DNA of 64,000 bases from Woeseiaceae bacterium (lineage in GTDB: Bacteria > Pseudomonadota > Gammaproteobacteria > Steroidobacterales > Woeseiaceae): the NCBI GenBank assembly GCA_021773135.1, contig JAJFKP010000010.1, positions 62,001 to 126,000 of the forward strand, given 5' to 3'. Positions 44,520 to 52,822 of this stretch are shown here, in pieces. Numbering within the stretch: position 1 is the stretch's first letter; each line of letters starts with the position of its first letter. Under the pieces are notes generated by a model that worked only from the letters and a program-made list of their open reading frames with translations, had not been told where the DNA came from and did not search any database. Both the position numbers and the translations under genes were made by a program.

Positions 44520-46048
44520 GTAAATTACATATCGACGCGCATGACCTGACTTTGCGCGAACTGCGCCGCGCCTGGGATGGCCCCGTTCAGGTGACGCTCA
44601 GTGAAAACCGCAGGAACGCGGTGCAGGCAGCCCAGGCAACGGTCAATGCGATCATCGAGGGTGGCGACCAGGTGTACGGCGTCAATACCGGGTTCGGCCT
44701 GTTGGCGAACGTTCGCATCAGTAATGATGAGCTCAGTGCGCTGCAGGAAAACCTGATTCTCTCGCACGCGGTAGGAGTTGGCGAGCCACTGTCAGACGAC
44801 ATCGTGCGCTTGATCATGGTGATGAAAGTAAAGGCCCTGGCCGCTGGTAATTCCGGCGTTCGACCGGAACTGATCGACGCAATCTGTACGCTGATCGATC
44901 GTGAAATTTATCCGCTGATTCCAGCCAAGGGTTCAGTCGGCGCATCGGGTGATCTCGCGCCGCTTGCACATATGGCCGGCATCCTGATCGGGAGTGGCAG
45001 CGCACGCGTCGATGGCAAGGAAATCACGGCAGCGCAGGCGCTGAAAAAGGCGGGTCTGGAACCCATCCGCCTGGCGCCAAAAGAAGGCCTCGCTCTGCTC
45101 AACGGCACGCAGGTGTCTACCGCGATCGCGCTGGCTGCCGTTTTTCGAACAGAAAACCTTCTCGCAGCAGCCGTGACTGCGAGCGCAATGGCGGCCGACG
45201 CGATCAAGGGCAGCGACACGCCTTTCGATGCGCGCATACACGCGGCACGAGGGCACGCGAGTCAGGCAGATGTCGCGCAGATGCTGAGGGGGCTTCTCGA
45301 CGGCAGTACCATTCGTGCATCACATGTGGATTGCGAGCGAGTGCAGGACCCGTATTCGATTCGCTGTCAGCCGCAGGTTGCCGGTGCGTGCCTGGGCGTG
45401 CTGCGCCACGTTGGCGATGTTTTGAAAATAGAGGCAAATGCAGTGACGGATAACCCGCTGGTGTTTGCCGAAACGGGCTGCATCCTGTCAGGAGGAAATT
45501 TCCATGCTGAGCCCGTGGCTTTCGCCGCTGACTATCTCGCCCTGGCGATCGCAGAGCTGGGCTCGATTGCAGAACGGCGCATAGCGCTGCTCGTCGATCC
45601 GCATATGTCCGGGCTACCGGCTTTTCTTGTCAAAGACAGCGGACTGAATTCCGGCTTCATGATCGTCCAGATTACAGCGGCGGCCCTCGCATCCGAAAAC
45701 AAATCTCTCGCCCATCCAGGCAGCGTCGACTCTATCCCGACCAGCGCCAACCAGGAAGATCATGTCAGCATGGCCACGTTTGCCGCCAACCGACTGCACA
45801 CGATGCTCGACAATGTTATCTATATCGTGGCGATCGAGCTTTTGGCGGCAGCCCAGGGCATACACTTTCATCATCCGCAGAAAAGCTCCGCGATCCTGGA
45901 GCAGGCATACGCCCTGATAAGAGAGCGGTCGCCGGTGCTGGAGCAGGATCGCTCACTGAAACCCGATATCGAATCTGTAGCAATGCTGATCGATACCGGC
46001 GGCTTCCGGAAACTCTGTGCATCACTGCTGCCGAGTCTTGAAGAATGA
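44516..46048 (+). CDS. hutH: Histidine ammonia-lyase
   Basis: A 510-residue enzyme that removes ammonia from histidine to give urocanate. The Ala-Ser-Gly triad that self-cyclises to the MIO cofactor is in [15 protein letters not shown]. Other landmarks are [13 protein letters not shown] at the start, [12 protein letters not shown] and [15 protein letters not shown]. Normal length. It is the first enzyme of the pathway yet the fourth gene of the operon. Overlaps with hutU and hutG are both ATGA. Confidence 0.96.
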   Translation: MSKLHIDAHDLTLRELRRAWDGPVQVTLSENRRNAVQAAQATVNAIIEGGDQVYGVNTGFGLLANVRISNDELSALQENLILSHAVGVGEPLSDDIVRLIMVMKVKALAAGNSGVRPELIDAICTLIDREIYPLIPAKGSVGASGDLAPLAHMAGILIGSGSARVDGKEITAAQALKKAGLEPIRLAPKEGLALLNGTQVSTAIALAAVFRTENLLAAAVTASAMAADAIKGSDTPFDARIHAARGHASQADVAQMLRGLLDGSTIRASHVDCERVQDPYSIRCQPQVAGACLGVLRHVGDVLKIEANAVTDNPLVFAETGCILSGGNFHAEPVAFAADYLALAIAELGSIAERRIALLVDPHMSGLPAFLVKDSGLNSGFMIVQITAAALASENKSLAHPGSVDSIPTSANQEDHVSMATFAANRLHTMLDNVIYIVAIELLAAAQGIHFHHPQKSSAILEQAYALIRERSPVLEQDRSLKPDIESVAMLIDTGGFRKLCASLLPSLEE

Positions 46049-46839
46049 CGGAGGTTTTTTCTTTCACGGCAGGGACAACGCCGCTGCTGATCAGTATTCC
46101 CCACGATGGCCGCAATCTGATGCCGGGACAGGCCAGGCGTATGACGAAGCAGGGTCGCGCGATTCCGGACACCGACTGGTTCGTCAAAGACCTGTATGCG
46201 TTCGCCGGAGACATGGGCGTGAGCACCATCGCGGCGAACTATTCACGCTATGTCGTGGATCTGAACCGACCTGCTAGTGACGATCAACTGTATGCCGGGC
46301 AGGTTTCTACCGGCCTCTGCCCACTGCAGACGTTTGCCGGGGATGATATCTATCTTGCCGGCGAAGAGATCTCGGCCGCAGAGCAGGACGAGCGCACGCA
46401 GCACTACTGGGCCCCGTATCACGACAAGATACAGGCGACGATCAGCGGGTTGCAGGATGAATTCGGCTATGCGTTGTTGTGGGACGCCCATTCGATCGCG
46501 TCTGAAGTGCCGCGATTGTTTCCCGGCGTGCTCACTGATCTGAATATTGGTACCAACGGCGGCGCAAGCTGCAGCGAATACTGCGAATCGGCCGTTATGG
46601 ATGCCGCAAAGGCATCGGGCTTTTCGGCAGTCTCCAATGGCCGCTTTCGTGGTGGCTTCATTACGCGGCATTACGGAGACCCGGGGCAGGGCGTGCACGC
46701 AATACAGCTGGAGCTGTCGCAACGCTGCTATATGGATGAAAATAATTTGCGTTATGATGACGACCTCGCTGTCAAAGCCCGGCACGTGATACGCCAAATG
46801 CTGCAAGCGTTCATGACTGCAGCCAGGGAAAATAAATGA
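46045..46839 (+). CDS. hutG: N-formylglutamate amidohydrolase
   Basis: A 264-residue enzyme hydrolysing N-formyl-glutamate to glutamate and formate. The metal-binding features LLISIPHDGRNLMPG, YSRYVVDLNRPASD, ALLWDAHSIASEVPRLFPG and a C-terminal AIQLELSQRCYMDE are seen. It is the last hut enzyme, but its stop overlaps the next gene (ATGA), which is not a hut function. The formate product links to the fds operon about 3 kb beyond. Confidence 0.95.
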   Translation: MTEVFSFTAGTTPLLISIPHDGRNLMPGQARRMTKQGRAIPDTDWFVKDLYAFAGDMGVSTIAANYSRYVVDLNRPASDDQLYAGQVSTGLCPLQTFAGDDIYLAGEEISAAEQDERTQHYWAPYHDKIQATISGLQDEFGYALLWDAHSIASEVPRLFPGVLTDLNIGTNGGASCSEYCESAVMDAAKASGFSAVSNGRFRGGFITRHYGDPGQGVHAIQLELSQRCYMDENNLRYDDDLAVKARHVIRQMLQAFMTAARENK

Positions 46840-48152
46840 AGAAAAAAATGGGTCTGCACGAGGCCTACTCCGCAGATTCGTCGCAGGCAGACGAGCTGGT
46901 GTGGGGCCGGCGGGTCGATCCCGTGTCGCGGAGGGGTTTTATTCGCGGCAGCGGGCTTCTCGCCATGACCGCAGCGGTGGGTGCGAGTATTCCGTTTGCC
47001 AAATACATGCCCGGCGGTCTGATCCCCGCCGCGCTCGCGCAGACCGACGCGCCATTTCAGTTGCAGGGCAAGGACGGCATAACGATTCTCAACGATCGGC
47101 CAATCAATGCAGAGACGCCCGCACATCTCCTCGACGACGACATTACGCCGGCATCACGTTTGTTCGTGCGCAATAACGGTATTCCTCCGGCGCTGGCTAG
47201 CATCAATGCCGAACAGTGGACGCTTGCGGTCAGCGGCGAATCTGTCGTCGATCGAAAGACGTACAGGCTCTCCGACCTGCGGGAAAAATTTACGCAACAT
47301 ACATTACAACTGCAAATAGAATGCGGCGGCAACGGTCGCTCGGAATTCTATCCACCGGCACGAGGCAATCAGTGGACGACCGGGGCGGTTGGCTGCCCTG
47401 AATGGACCGGCGTGCGCTTGCGCGACGTGCTCGAGGATTGTGGTGTAAAGGACGACGCGGTCTATGTTGCCTACGAGGGCGCCGACACACATCTCTCCGG
47501 GGATCCCGGCAAGCGTCCGATTTCCCGCGGCGTGCCGCTCAAAAAAGCGATGGAAGATGAGTCGCTGATCGTGTGGGCGATGAACGGAGAGCCGCTGCCG
47601 CTGTTGCACGGCTATCCAGTGCGCATGCTGTGTGCCGGCTGGCCGGCATCGGTCAGCGGCAAGTGGCTCAATCGCATCATGATCAGGGATCGGGTGCACG
47701 ATGGCGAGAAAATGATGGGCCAATCCTATCGCGTGCCCTGCAAACCGGTTGCGCCAGGCACCGCGGTAGCCGACGAAGACATGTGCATCATTGAGTCGAT
47801 GCCGGTGAAGTCGCTGATTACCTGGCCGAAGTCTGGTCTCACGCAGCCAGTCACTGCTTCTCTCGATGTGCGCGGTCACGCGTGGGCCGGCGATCATCGC
47901 GTCAGGCGGGTTTTTACCTCGATAGATTTCGGCGCGACCTGGCAGAGAGCCAAATTGAGAAAGCCTGCCAACCGGCTTGCATGGCAGCACTGGTCGGCGT
48001 CGATTGAATTTCCGGAGGCCGGTTACTACGAAGTGTGGGCGCGTGCAGTAGATGAGAACGGCATCTCGCAACCGCACGTATTGCCCGCATGGAATCCGCG
48101 CGGCTATCTGAACAACGCCTGTCACCGCATCGCAGTCAGCGTGACCGCCTGA
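46836..48152 (+). CDS. Sulfite dehydrogenase (SoxC/sulfite-oxidase-type molybdoenzyme), Tat-exported
   Basis: A 438-residue molybdopterin enzyme. A Tat signal (SRRGFIRGSGLLAM) ends near LAQTDA. Cofactor landmarks: LQLQIECGGNGRSEFYPPA with the Mo-ligand Cys, GAVGCPEWTGVRLRDVL, and YPVRMLCAGWPASVSGKWL. The C-terminal Ig-like dimerisation domain is present (VTASLDVRGHAWAGD). It oxidises sulfite, or a similar compound, in the periplasm and passes electrons to the small cytochrome encoded next. No soxXYZAB genes are visible, so a stand-alone sulfite dehydrogenase fits. It is coupled to hutG by ATGA. Confidence 0.88.
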   Translation: MKKKMGLHEAYSADSSQADELVWGRRVDPVSRRGFIRGSGLLAMTAAVGASIPFAKYMPGGLIPAALAQTDAPFQLQGKDGITILNDRPINAETPAHLLDDDITPASRLFVRNNGIPPALASINAEQWTLAVSGESVVDRKTYRLSDLREKFTQHTLQLQIECGGNGRSEFYPPARGNQWTTGAVGCPEWTGVRLRDVLEDCGVKDDAVYVAYEGADTHLSGDPGKRPISRGVPLKKAMEDESLIVWAMNGEPLPLLHGYPVRMLCAGWPASVSGKWLNRIMIRDRVHDGEKMMGQSYRVPCKPVAPGTAVADEDMCIIESMPVKSLITWPKSGLTQPVTASLDVRGHAWAGDHRVRRVFTSIDFGATWQRAKLRKPANRLAWQHWSASIEFPEAGYYEVWARAVDENGISQPHVLPAWNPRGYLNNACHRIAVSVTA

Positions 48153-48155
48153 AAT

Positions 48156-48524
48156 ATGCGGCGGCTCGTGCTCACATTGGTATTCTTGCTTAGCTGGTCG
48201 CTTGCCGGCGCACAGGAAACCGACGAGGCCACCGGCCTTGTGATTGACGATGGTTGGCAATTGGTCAGGATTCATTGCGGTGGATGTCATTCACATGCGC
48301 TGGTAACCGGGCAACGGGCGGACCGGCAGACCTGGCTCGACATCATTCGCTGGATGCAGGCAACACAGAATCTGTGGCAGTTCGCACCGGAGACCGAGGC
48401 CGGCATATTGGATTACCTGAGCGCCAACTATCCACCGCAACCCAACCGTCGCAGGGCACCGATTCCCCCTTCGCTAATGCCCGATCCGCCTGGTCCGCCT
48501 GGTCCGCCTGACCGGGTTGATTGA
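48156..48524 (+). CDS. Small cytochrome c partner of the sulfite dehydrogenase
   Basis: A 122-residue protein with signal peptide MRRLVLTLVFLLSWSLAGAQ and one haem c motif, HCGGCHS. A Met in RWMQATQNLW is a possible distal ligand. It starts three bases after the molybdoenzyme stop, the arrangement of catalytic subunit plus electron-accepting cytochrome. The C-terminus is a proline/glycine tail (PDPPGPPGPPD), encoded by three 9-bp repeats at about 48484-48510. It is likely to receive electrons and hand them to the terminal oxidase. Confidence 0.82.
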   Translation: MRRLVLTLVFLLSWSLAGAQETDEATGLVIDDGWQLVRIHCGGCHSHALVTGQRADRQTWLDIIRWMQATQNLWQFAPETEAGILDYLSANYPPQPNRRRAPIPPSLMPDPPGPPGPPDRVD

Positions 48525-48781
48525 GCCACATCGATTGTTGCGGACCAACCTTTAGTAATGAGGCCCAATAAGCCTCGATCCAAACTTGCCAGACCCCCTC
48601 CCGGTAGTTGAGCCACAGAGACTGGTGTGGATCGATCTTTAGTAATGTGGCTAAACATGCCTCAATTAAAGCTTGCCGGGCTCGGCCAGCGCGAATGAAC
48701 TATCTCGATCGGTGCGAATCGATCTTAAGTACCTGATGTTTACCAGCCTTGGTCCCGATGACGTTCATCGACCTTTCAGCT
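48521..48781 (+). repeat. Three diverged 87-bp tandem repeats
   Basis: Copies begin near 48521, 48608 and 48695, exactly 87 bp apart. Copies 1 and 2 share TTGAGCCACA at the start, CTTTAGTAATG in the middle and CTTGCC near the end; copy 3 is degenerate (ATGAACTATCTCGATCGGTG, then ATCGATCTTAAGTA). Copy 2 contains the inverted pair AGCCACA and TGTGGCT. The array starts at the cytochrome stop codon and ends about 105 bp before the SYLF gene. The rest of the gap to 48887 shows no gene. Function unknown. Confidence 0.75.
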
Positions 48782-48887
48782 ACTTGCACGCAATATGTCA
48801 CCAATCTGTGACCTCTGTTGCGCGCAGCCGGCAGTCGGCTATGATTCATTTAATTCCAGAGCATCGATTCTTACAGGAACCGAGATC

Positions 48888-49433
48888 ATGAAAAGACTAC
48901 TTTTTACAGCATTGCTGAGCGCGCTCGCACTGTTGCCGACCACGACCGTTTATGCGGCTACGGCGGCCGAACTCGATGCCGATGTTGCTGAAACCATTCG
49001 CATATTCAAAAACGACGTGAACGGTGCGGAAGTGTTTCTCAACCAGGCCGCGGGCTACCTCGTTTTTCCGCGCGTGATCAAAGTGGGTATCGGCCTCGGC
49101 GCCGAGACGGGAGAAGGGGCCCTGGTCGTCAACGGCAGGTCGGCAGCGTATTTTCGCACGACGTCAGGCTCGTTTGGCCTGCAGCTCGGTGCGCAGGCAA
49201 AGTCCATGGTGATTGCGTTCATGACTAAAGAGTCTTTGGCCAAATTCCGCGAGAGCTCCGGCTGGCAGGTCGGCGTGGACGGGTCCGTTGCACTGATCGA
49301 CCTCGGTGCCGGAAAGCAAATCAACACCGGCAACATCAAGGACCCGGTGGTTGGTTTCATATTTGGCGCGAAGGGACTGATGTACAACCTGACGCTCGAA
49401 GGAACCAAAATTTCGCGTATCAAGAAAGACTAG
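48888..49433 (+). CDS. YSC84/SYLF lipid-binding domain protein, exported
   Basis: A 181-residue protein with signal peptide MKRLLFTALLSALALLPTTTVYAAT followed by a full SYLF domain: AGYLVFPRVIKVGIGLGAET, GALVVNGRSAAYFRTTSGSFG, LQLGAQAKSMVIAF and VVGFIFGAKGLMYNLTLEG. The family binds phosphoinositides in eukaryotes; the bacterial exported forms are uncharacterised. AGGAA lies about ten bases before ATG 48888. It lies behind the 87-bp repeats and may be expressed from a promoter within them. Confidence 0.87.
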   Translation: MKRLLFTALLSALALLPTTTVYAATAAELDADVAETIRIFKNDVNGAEVFLNQAAGYLVFPRVIKVGIGLGAETGEGALVVNGRSAAYFRTTSGSFGLQLGAQAKSMVIAFMTKESLAKFRESSGWQVGVDGSVALIDLGAGKQINTGNIKDPVVGFIFGAKGLMYNLTLEGTKISRIKKD

Positions 49434-49514
49434 GAATTCGACAGCAGGCGCCCGGTCTGGCGGCCTTGCAACTGACACTGCCAGCGCCGCAGCGTCAACG
49501 AGAACAACAACAAG

Positions 49515-49991
49515 TTGAGTGATGCTAAACCCAAAAAGAAGAGGCCGTCCTTCTTTGCAAGGATGGCAAGCCGCGGGCGCGAGTTAAGAGCGCTGGGACA
49601 GGTGCTGGTCAACGACCCGAGGTCGTTTCCCGCCGGTCTGCTGAAGCTTATCAAGCGCTCGTTGCGAACTATCTGGGATGCGCGCGGCGGTGGTCTCTAT
49701 GCCTGCGGTTTTATTGTTACTTTTGTATATCTGGAAATCCGCATGTTCTTGGTCGAAATCTACGAGGCGGAAAGCGTCAGCAGTTATTTTTCGTCCCAGG
49801 CGACAGAAATCCTGTTCAAATACATCGGTGAGTCGTTTCAGAATACGATCAGCGCCTTCATGTGGCCCGTCCATGTCATCGAAATCAACCCGACCGGGGG
49901 TGCGCTCATGCTTGCCGCCATGTTCATTATTTTTCCGAAGTTCATCAAGAAGCCGCTGGAAGGTTGGCTATTCCGTGATGAAGACGCCTAG
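49515..49991 (+). CDS. Hypothetical inner-membrane protein, TTG start
   Basis: A 158-residue protein of no recognised family. The N-terminus is strongly basic (SDAKPKKKRPSFFARMASRG), followed by an amphipathic stretch, a hydrophobic helix at about residues 60-82 (GLYACGFIVTFVYLEIRMFL) and another at about 125-142 (GGALMLAAMFIIFPKFI). No good ribosome binding site precedes the TTG start, so the start is uncertain. It follows the SYLF gene by 81 bp and overlaps the convergent fdsA end by four bases. Confidence 0.6.
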   Translation: MSDAKPKKKRPSFFARMASRGRELRALGQVLVNDPRSFPAGLLKLIKRSLRTIWDARGGGLYACGFIVTFVYLEIRMFLVEIYEAESVSSYFSSQATEILFKYIGESFQNTISAFMWPVHVIEINPTGGALMLAAMFIIFPKFIKKPLEGWLFRDEDA

Positions 49992-52822
49992 CTCGGCTCC
50001 AGAATCTTGCCTTGTTCCTTTGCCCTTTTCTCGAAGCCTTCCTGCCATTTTGAGCGGTGCACGGCAGGTGCGACCTGAACTGCCGTTACCTTGTATTCGG
50101 GGCAACTGGTTGCCCAGTCTGAATACTCCGTGGTCACCACGTTTGCACCCGTTTCAGGATCGTGGAAGGTTGTGTAAACGACGCCCGGCTGCACGCGCTC
50201 GGTAATCTTCGCCTCGAGCGTGATGTCGCCCTTGCGGCTGGTCAGGGATACGCGGTCTCCATCATTGATGCCGCGCGTTTCAGCATCGTGAGGGTGGATT
50301 TCGAGCAGGTCTTCCTTGTACCACACAACATTCTCGGTGCGCCGCGTCTGTGCGCCAACGTTGTACTGCGTCAACGTGCGACCCGTCGTCAACAGCAGCG
50401 GGAATTTGCGGTTTGTGCGCTCCTCGGTCGGCACATAATCGGTTTCAATGAACAGTCCTTTGCCTCGTACGAAGTTATCGACGTGCATGATTGGAGTGCC
50501 CATTGGTGCATTGTCGTTGCATGGCCACTGTACGCTGCCGACTTCGTCCAGAAATTTGAAAGAGACTCCGGTAAAGGTTGGCGTGAGCGTTGCGATCTCA
50601 TCCATGATTTCCGCTTCAGTCGCATAATTCATCGGATAACCGAGCGCTTGCGCCAGCTCCTGCGTAACGAGCCACTCTGCTTTGCCCTGTTGCGGCTTCA
50701 TCACCGGGCGCACGCGATTGATGCGGCGTTCCGCATTGATGAACGTGCCGTCTTTCTCGAGAAACGATGTTCCTGGCAGGAAGACATGTGCGAATTTCGA
50801 GGTCTCGTTCAGGAACAGGTCCTGCACGACGACGCACTCCATGCTGCTTAATGCCGCCTCGACGTGCTGCGTGTTCGGATCGGACTGGGCGATATCTTCG
50901 CCCTGGATGTACATGCCCTTGTACTCGCCGGCAATTGCGGCATCGAACATATTCGGAATTCTGTAGCCGGGTTCGGCATCAATTTCAACGCCCCAGAGCT
51001 TTTCAAACGTGCCCCGAATCGCGTCATCCTGCACCGGCCGGTAGCCCGGCAGTTCGTGCGGGAAGGAACCCATGTCGCACGAACCCTGCACGTTGTTCTG
51101 GCCTCTTAAGGGGTTGACGCCAACGCCGGAGCGACCGAGGTTGCCGGTCGCCATCGCGAGATTTGCCATGCCCATCACCATGGTCGAGCCCTGGCTGTGC
51201 TCCGTGACGCCAAGTCCGTAATAGATGGCGCCGTTTTCTGCGCCGGCATAGAGCCGCGCGGCCGCACGGATATCCTCGGCGGGGACTCCCGATATTTCAG
51301 CCACTGACTCCGGGGAGTTTTCAGGCTTGAGCACGCACGCTTTCCATGCCGCGAATGAGTCTAGGTCGCAGCGCTCGCTGACATACTCTTCATCGATCAG
51401 GCCCTCGCTTACAGCGACGTGTGCGAATGCATTGATCATTGGCACGTTGGTGCCCGGCAACAGCGGCAGATGATATTGCGCCTCGATGTGCGGAGATCGG
51501 ACGAGGTCAATCTTGCGTGGATCAACGACAATCAGTTGTGCGCCCTGGCGAAGCCGCTGCTTCATCTGCGATGCGAACACGGGGTGCCCGTCGGTCGGGT
51601 TGGCGCCGATAACAATAATCACGTCGGCGTCCATGACACTTTCAAACGGTTGGGTGCCGGCCGATGTGCCCAGCGTCTGCTTCAGGCCGTACCCCGTTGG
51701 CGAATGACAAACGCGCGCACAGGTATCCACGTTGTTGTTGCCGAACGCAGCGCGCACGAGTTTCTGTACGATAAACACTTCTTCGTTCGTACAGCGTGAC
51801 GAGGTGATGCCGCCAACCGACTTGCGACCGTATTCCTTTTGAATGTCCTTGAAGCGCTTCGCCGTGTATGAGATCGCTTCGTCCCAGCCAACGACACGCC
51901 AGGGATCATTTGTCGATTCACGAATCATCGGCTCCAGCACGCGTTCCTTGTGCGATGCATAGCCCCAGGCAAAACGGCCTTTAACACAGCTGTGACCGTG
52001 GTTGGCGCCACCATCCTTGTAAGGCGTCATGCGCACGACCTGGTCGCCTTTCATGTCAGCCTTGAACGAGCAGCCGACGCCGCAGTATGCGCAGGTGGTC
52101 AGCACGCTGTGATCCGGCTGGCCGTGGTCAATAATCGATTTTTCCATCAGCGTCGCCGTCGGGCAGGCCTGCACGCAGGCGCCGCACGACACGCATTCGG
52201 AATCCATAAAGCTCTCGCCAAGGCTTGCGGAAACCTTGGATTCGAAGCCGCGACCCTCTATGGTCAGGGCGAACGTGCCCTGGACTTCGTCGCACGCTCG
52301 GACACAGCGCGAACAGACGATGCATTTCGATGGGTCAAACGAAAAATACGGGTTGCTGCTGTCGACTTCAGCGTCAAGATGGTTTTCGCCGTCGAAACCA
52401 TAACGAACATCGCGCAGGCCCACGGCACCCGCCATGTCCTGCAGTTCGCAGTCGCCGTTCGCAGAGCAGGTCAGGCAGTCGAGCGGATGATCCGAGATAT
52501 AAAGCTCCATAACGTTGCGGCGGAGCTTTGCCAGTGCCTCGGTCTGCGTGCGAACCTGCATGCCTTCTTCGACCGGTGTCGTGCAGGACGCGGGATAGCC
52601 TTTGCGGCCTTCGATCTCGACCAGGCAAAGTCGACAAGAGCCGAACGGCTCTAGGTTGTCGGTTGCGCAGAGCTTGGGAACATCGACACCCGATTCGCGG
52701 GCCGCGCGCATGATCGTGCTGCCGGCCCTTACTGTCGCCGGCAGGCCGTCAATTTCAATGCGCACGGTTTCTACCTGCTTGCTGGCGGGCGTACCGAGAT
52801 CGGTTTCGCGGGTTGGGTTCAT
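49988..52822 (-). CDS. fdsA: NAD-linked formate dehydrogenase, catalytic alpha subunit
   Basis: A 944-residue molybdenum or tungsten enzyme oxidising formate to CO2. It carries in order an N-terminal [2Fe-2S] domain (FGSCRLCLVEIEGRKG), HPLDCLTCSANGDCELQ, two [4Fe-4S] motifs (CIVCSRCVRACDE and CVSCGACVQACP), the domain-proximal cluster CAYCGVGC, and the MGD-binding body. The metal ligand is cysteine, not selenocysteine (ARVCHSPTGYG). It pairs with FdsB and FdsG for NAD reduction. The start at 52822 overlaps the fdsB stop (ATGA). FdsC/FdsD-type accessory genes are not visible. Confidence 0.94.
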   Translation of the reverse strand: MNPTRETDLGTPASKQVETVRIEIDGLPATVRAGSTIMRAARESGVDVPKLCATDNLEPFGSCRLCLVEIEGRKGYPASCTTPVEEGMQVRTQTEALAKLRRNVMELYISDHPLDCLTCSANGDCELQDMAGAVGLRDVRYGFDGENHLDAEVDSSNPYFSFDPSKCIVCSRCVRACDEVQGTFALTIEGRGFESKVSASLGESFMDSECVSCGACVQACPTATLMEKSIIDHGQPDHSVLTTCAYCGVGCSFKADMKGDQVVRMTPYKDGGANHGHSCVKGRFAWGYASHKERVLEPMIRESTNDPWRVVGWDEAISYTAKRFKDIQKEYGRKSVGGITSSRCTNEEVFIVQKLVRAAFGNNNVDTCARVCHSPTGYGLKQTLGTSAGTQPFESVMDADVIIVIGANPTDGHPVFASQMKQRLRQGAQLIVVDPRKIDLVRSPHIEAQYHLPLLPGTNVPMINAFAHVAVSEGLIDEEYVSERCDLDSFAAWKACVLKPENSPESVAEISGVPAEDIRAAARLYAGAENGAIYYGLGVTEHSQGSTMVMGMANLAMATGNLGRSGVGVNPLRGQNNVQGSCDMGSFPHELPGYRPVQDDAIRGTFEKLWGVEIDAEPGYRIPNMFDAAIAGEYKGMYIQGEDIAQSDPNTQHVEAALSSMECVVVQDLFLNETSKFAHVFLPGTSFLEKDGTFINAERRINRVRPVMKPQQGKAEWLVTQELAQALGYPMNYATEAEIMDEIATLTPTFTGVSFKFLDEVGSVQWPCNDNAPMGTPIMHVDNFVRGKGLFIETDYVPTEERTNRKFPLLLTTGRTLTQYNVGAQTRRTENVVWYKEDLLEIHPHDAETRGINDGDRVSLTSRKGDITLEAKITERVQPGVVYTTFHDPETGANVVTTEYSDWATSCPEYKVTAVQVAPAVHRSKWQEGFEKRAKEQGKILEPS

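Noticed and set aside
47304-48290. 328-codon open frame on the minus strand opposite the sulfite dehydrogenase
   Set aside because: No family resemblance, and it mirrors a well-supported gene with Tat and molybdopterin motifs.
48521-48781. CRISPR-like array
   Set aside because: The repeats are diverged and directly abut with 87-bp period; there are no short identical repeats separated by unique spacers and no cas genes.
50162-52654. Two plus-strand frames (229 and 234 codons) opposite fdsA
   Set aside because: Both mirror the formate dehydrogenase alpha gene and show no motifs of their own.
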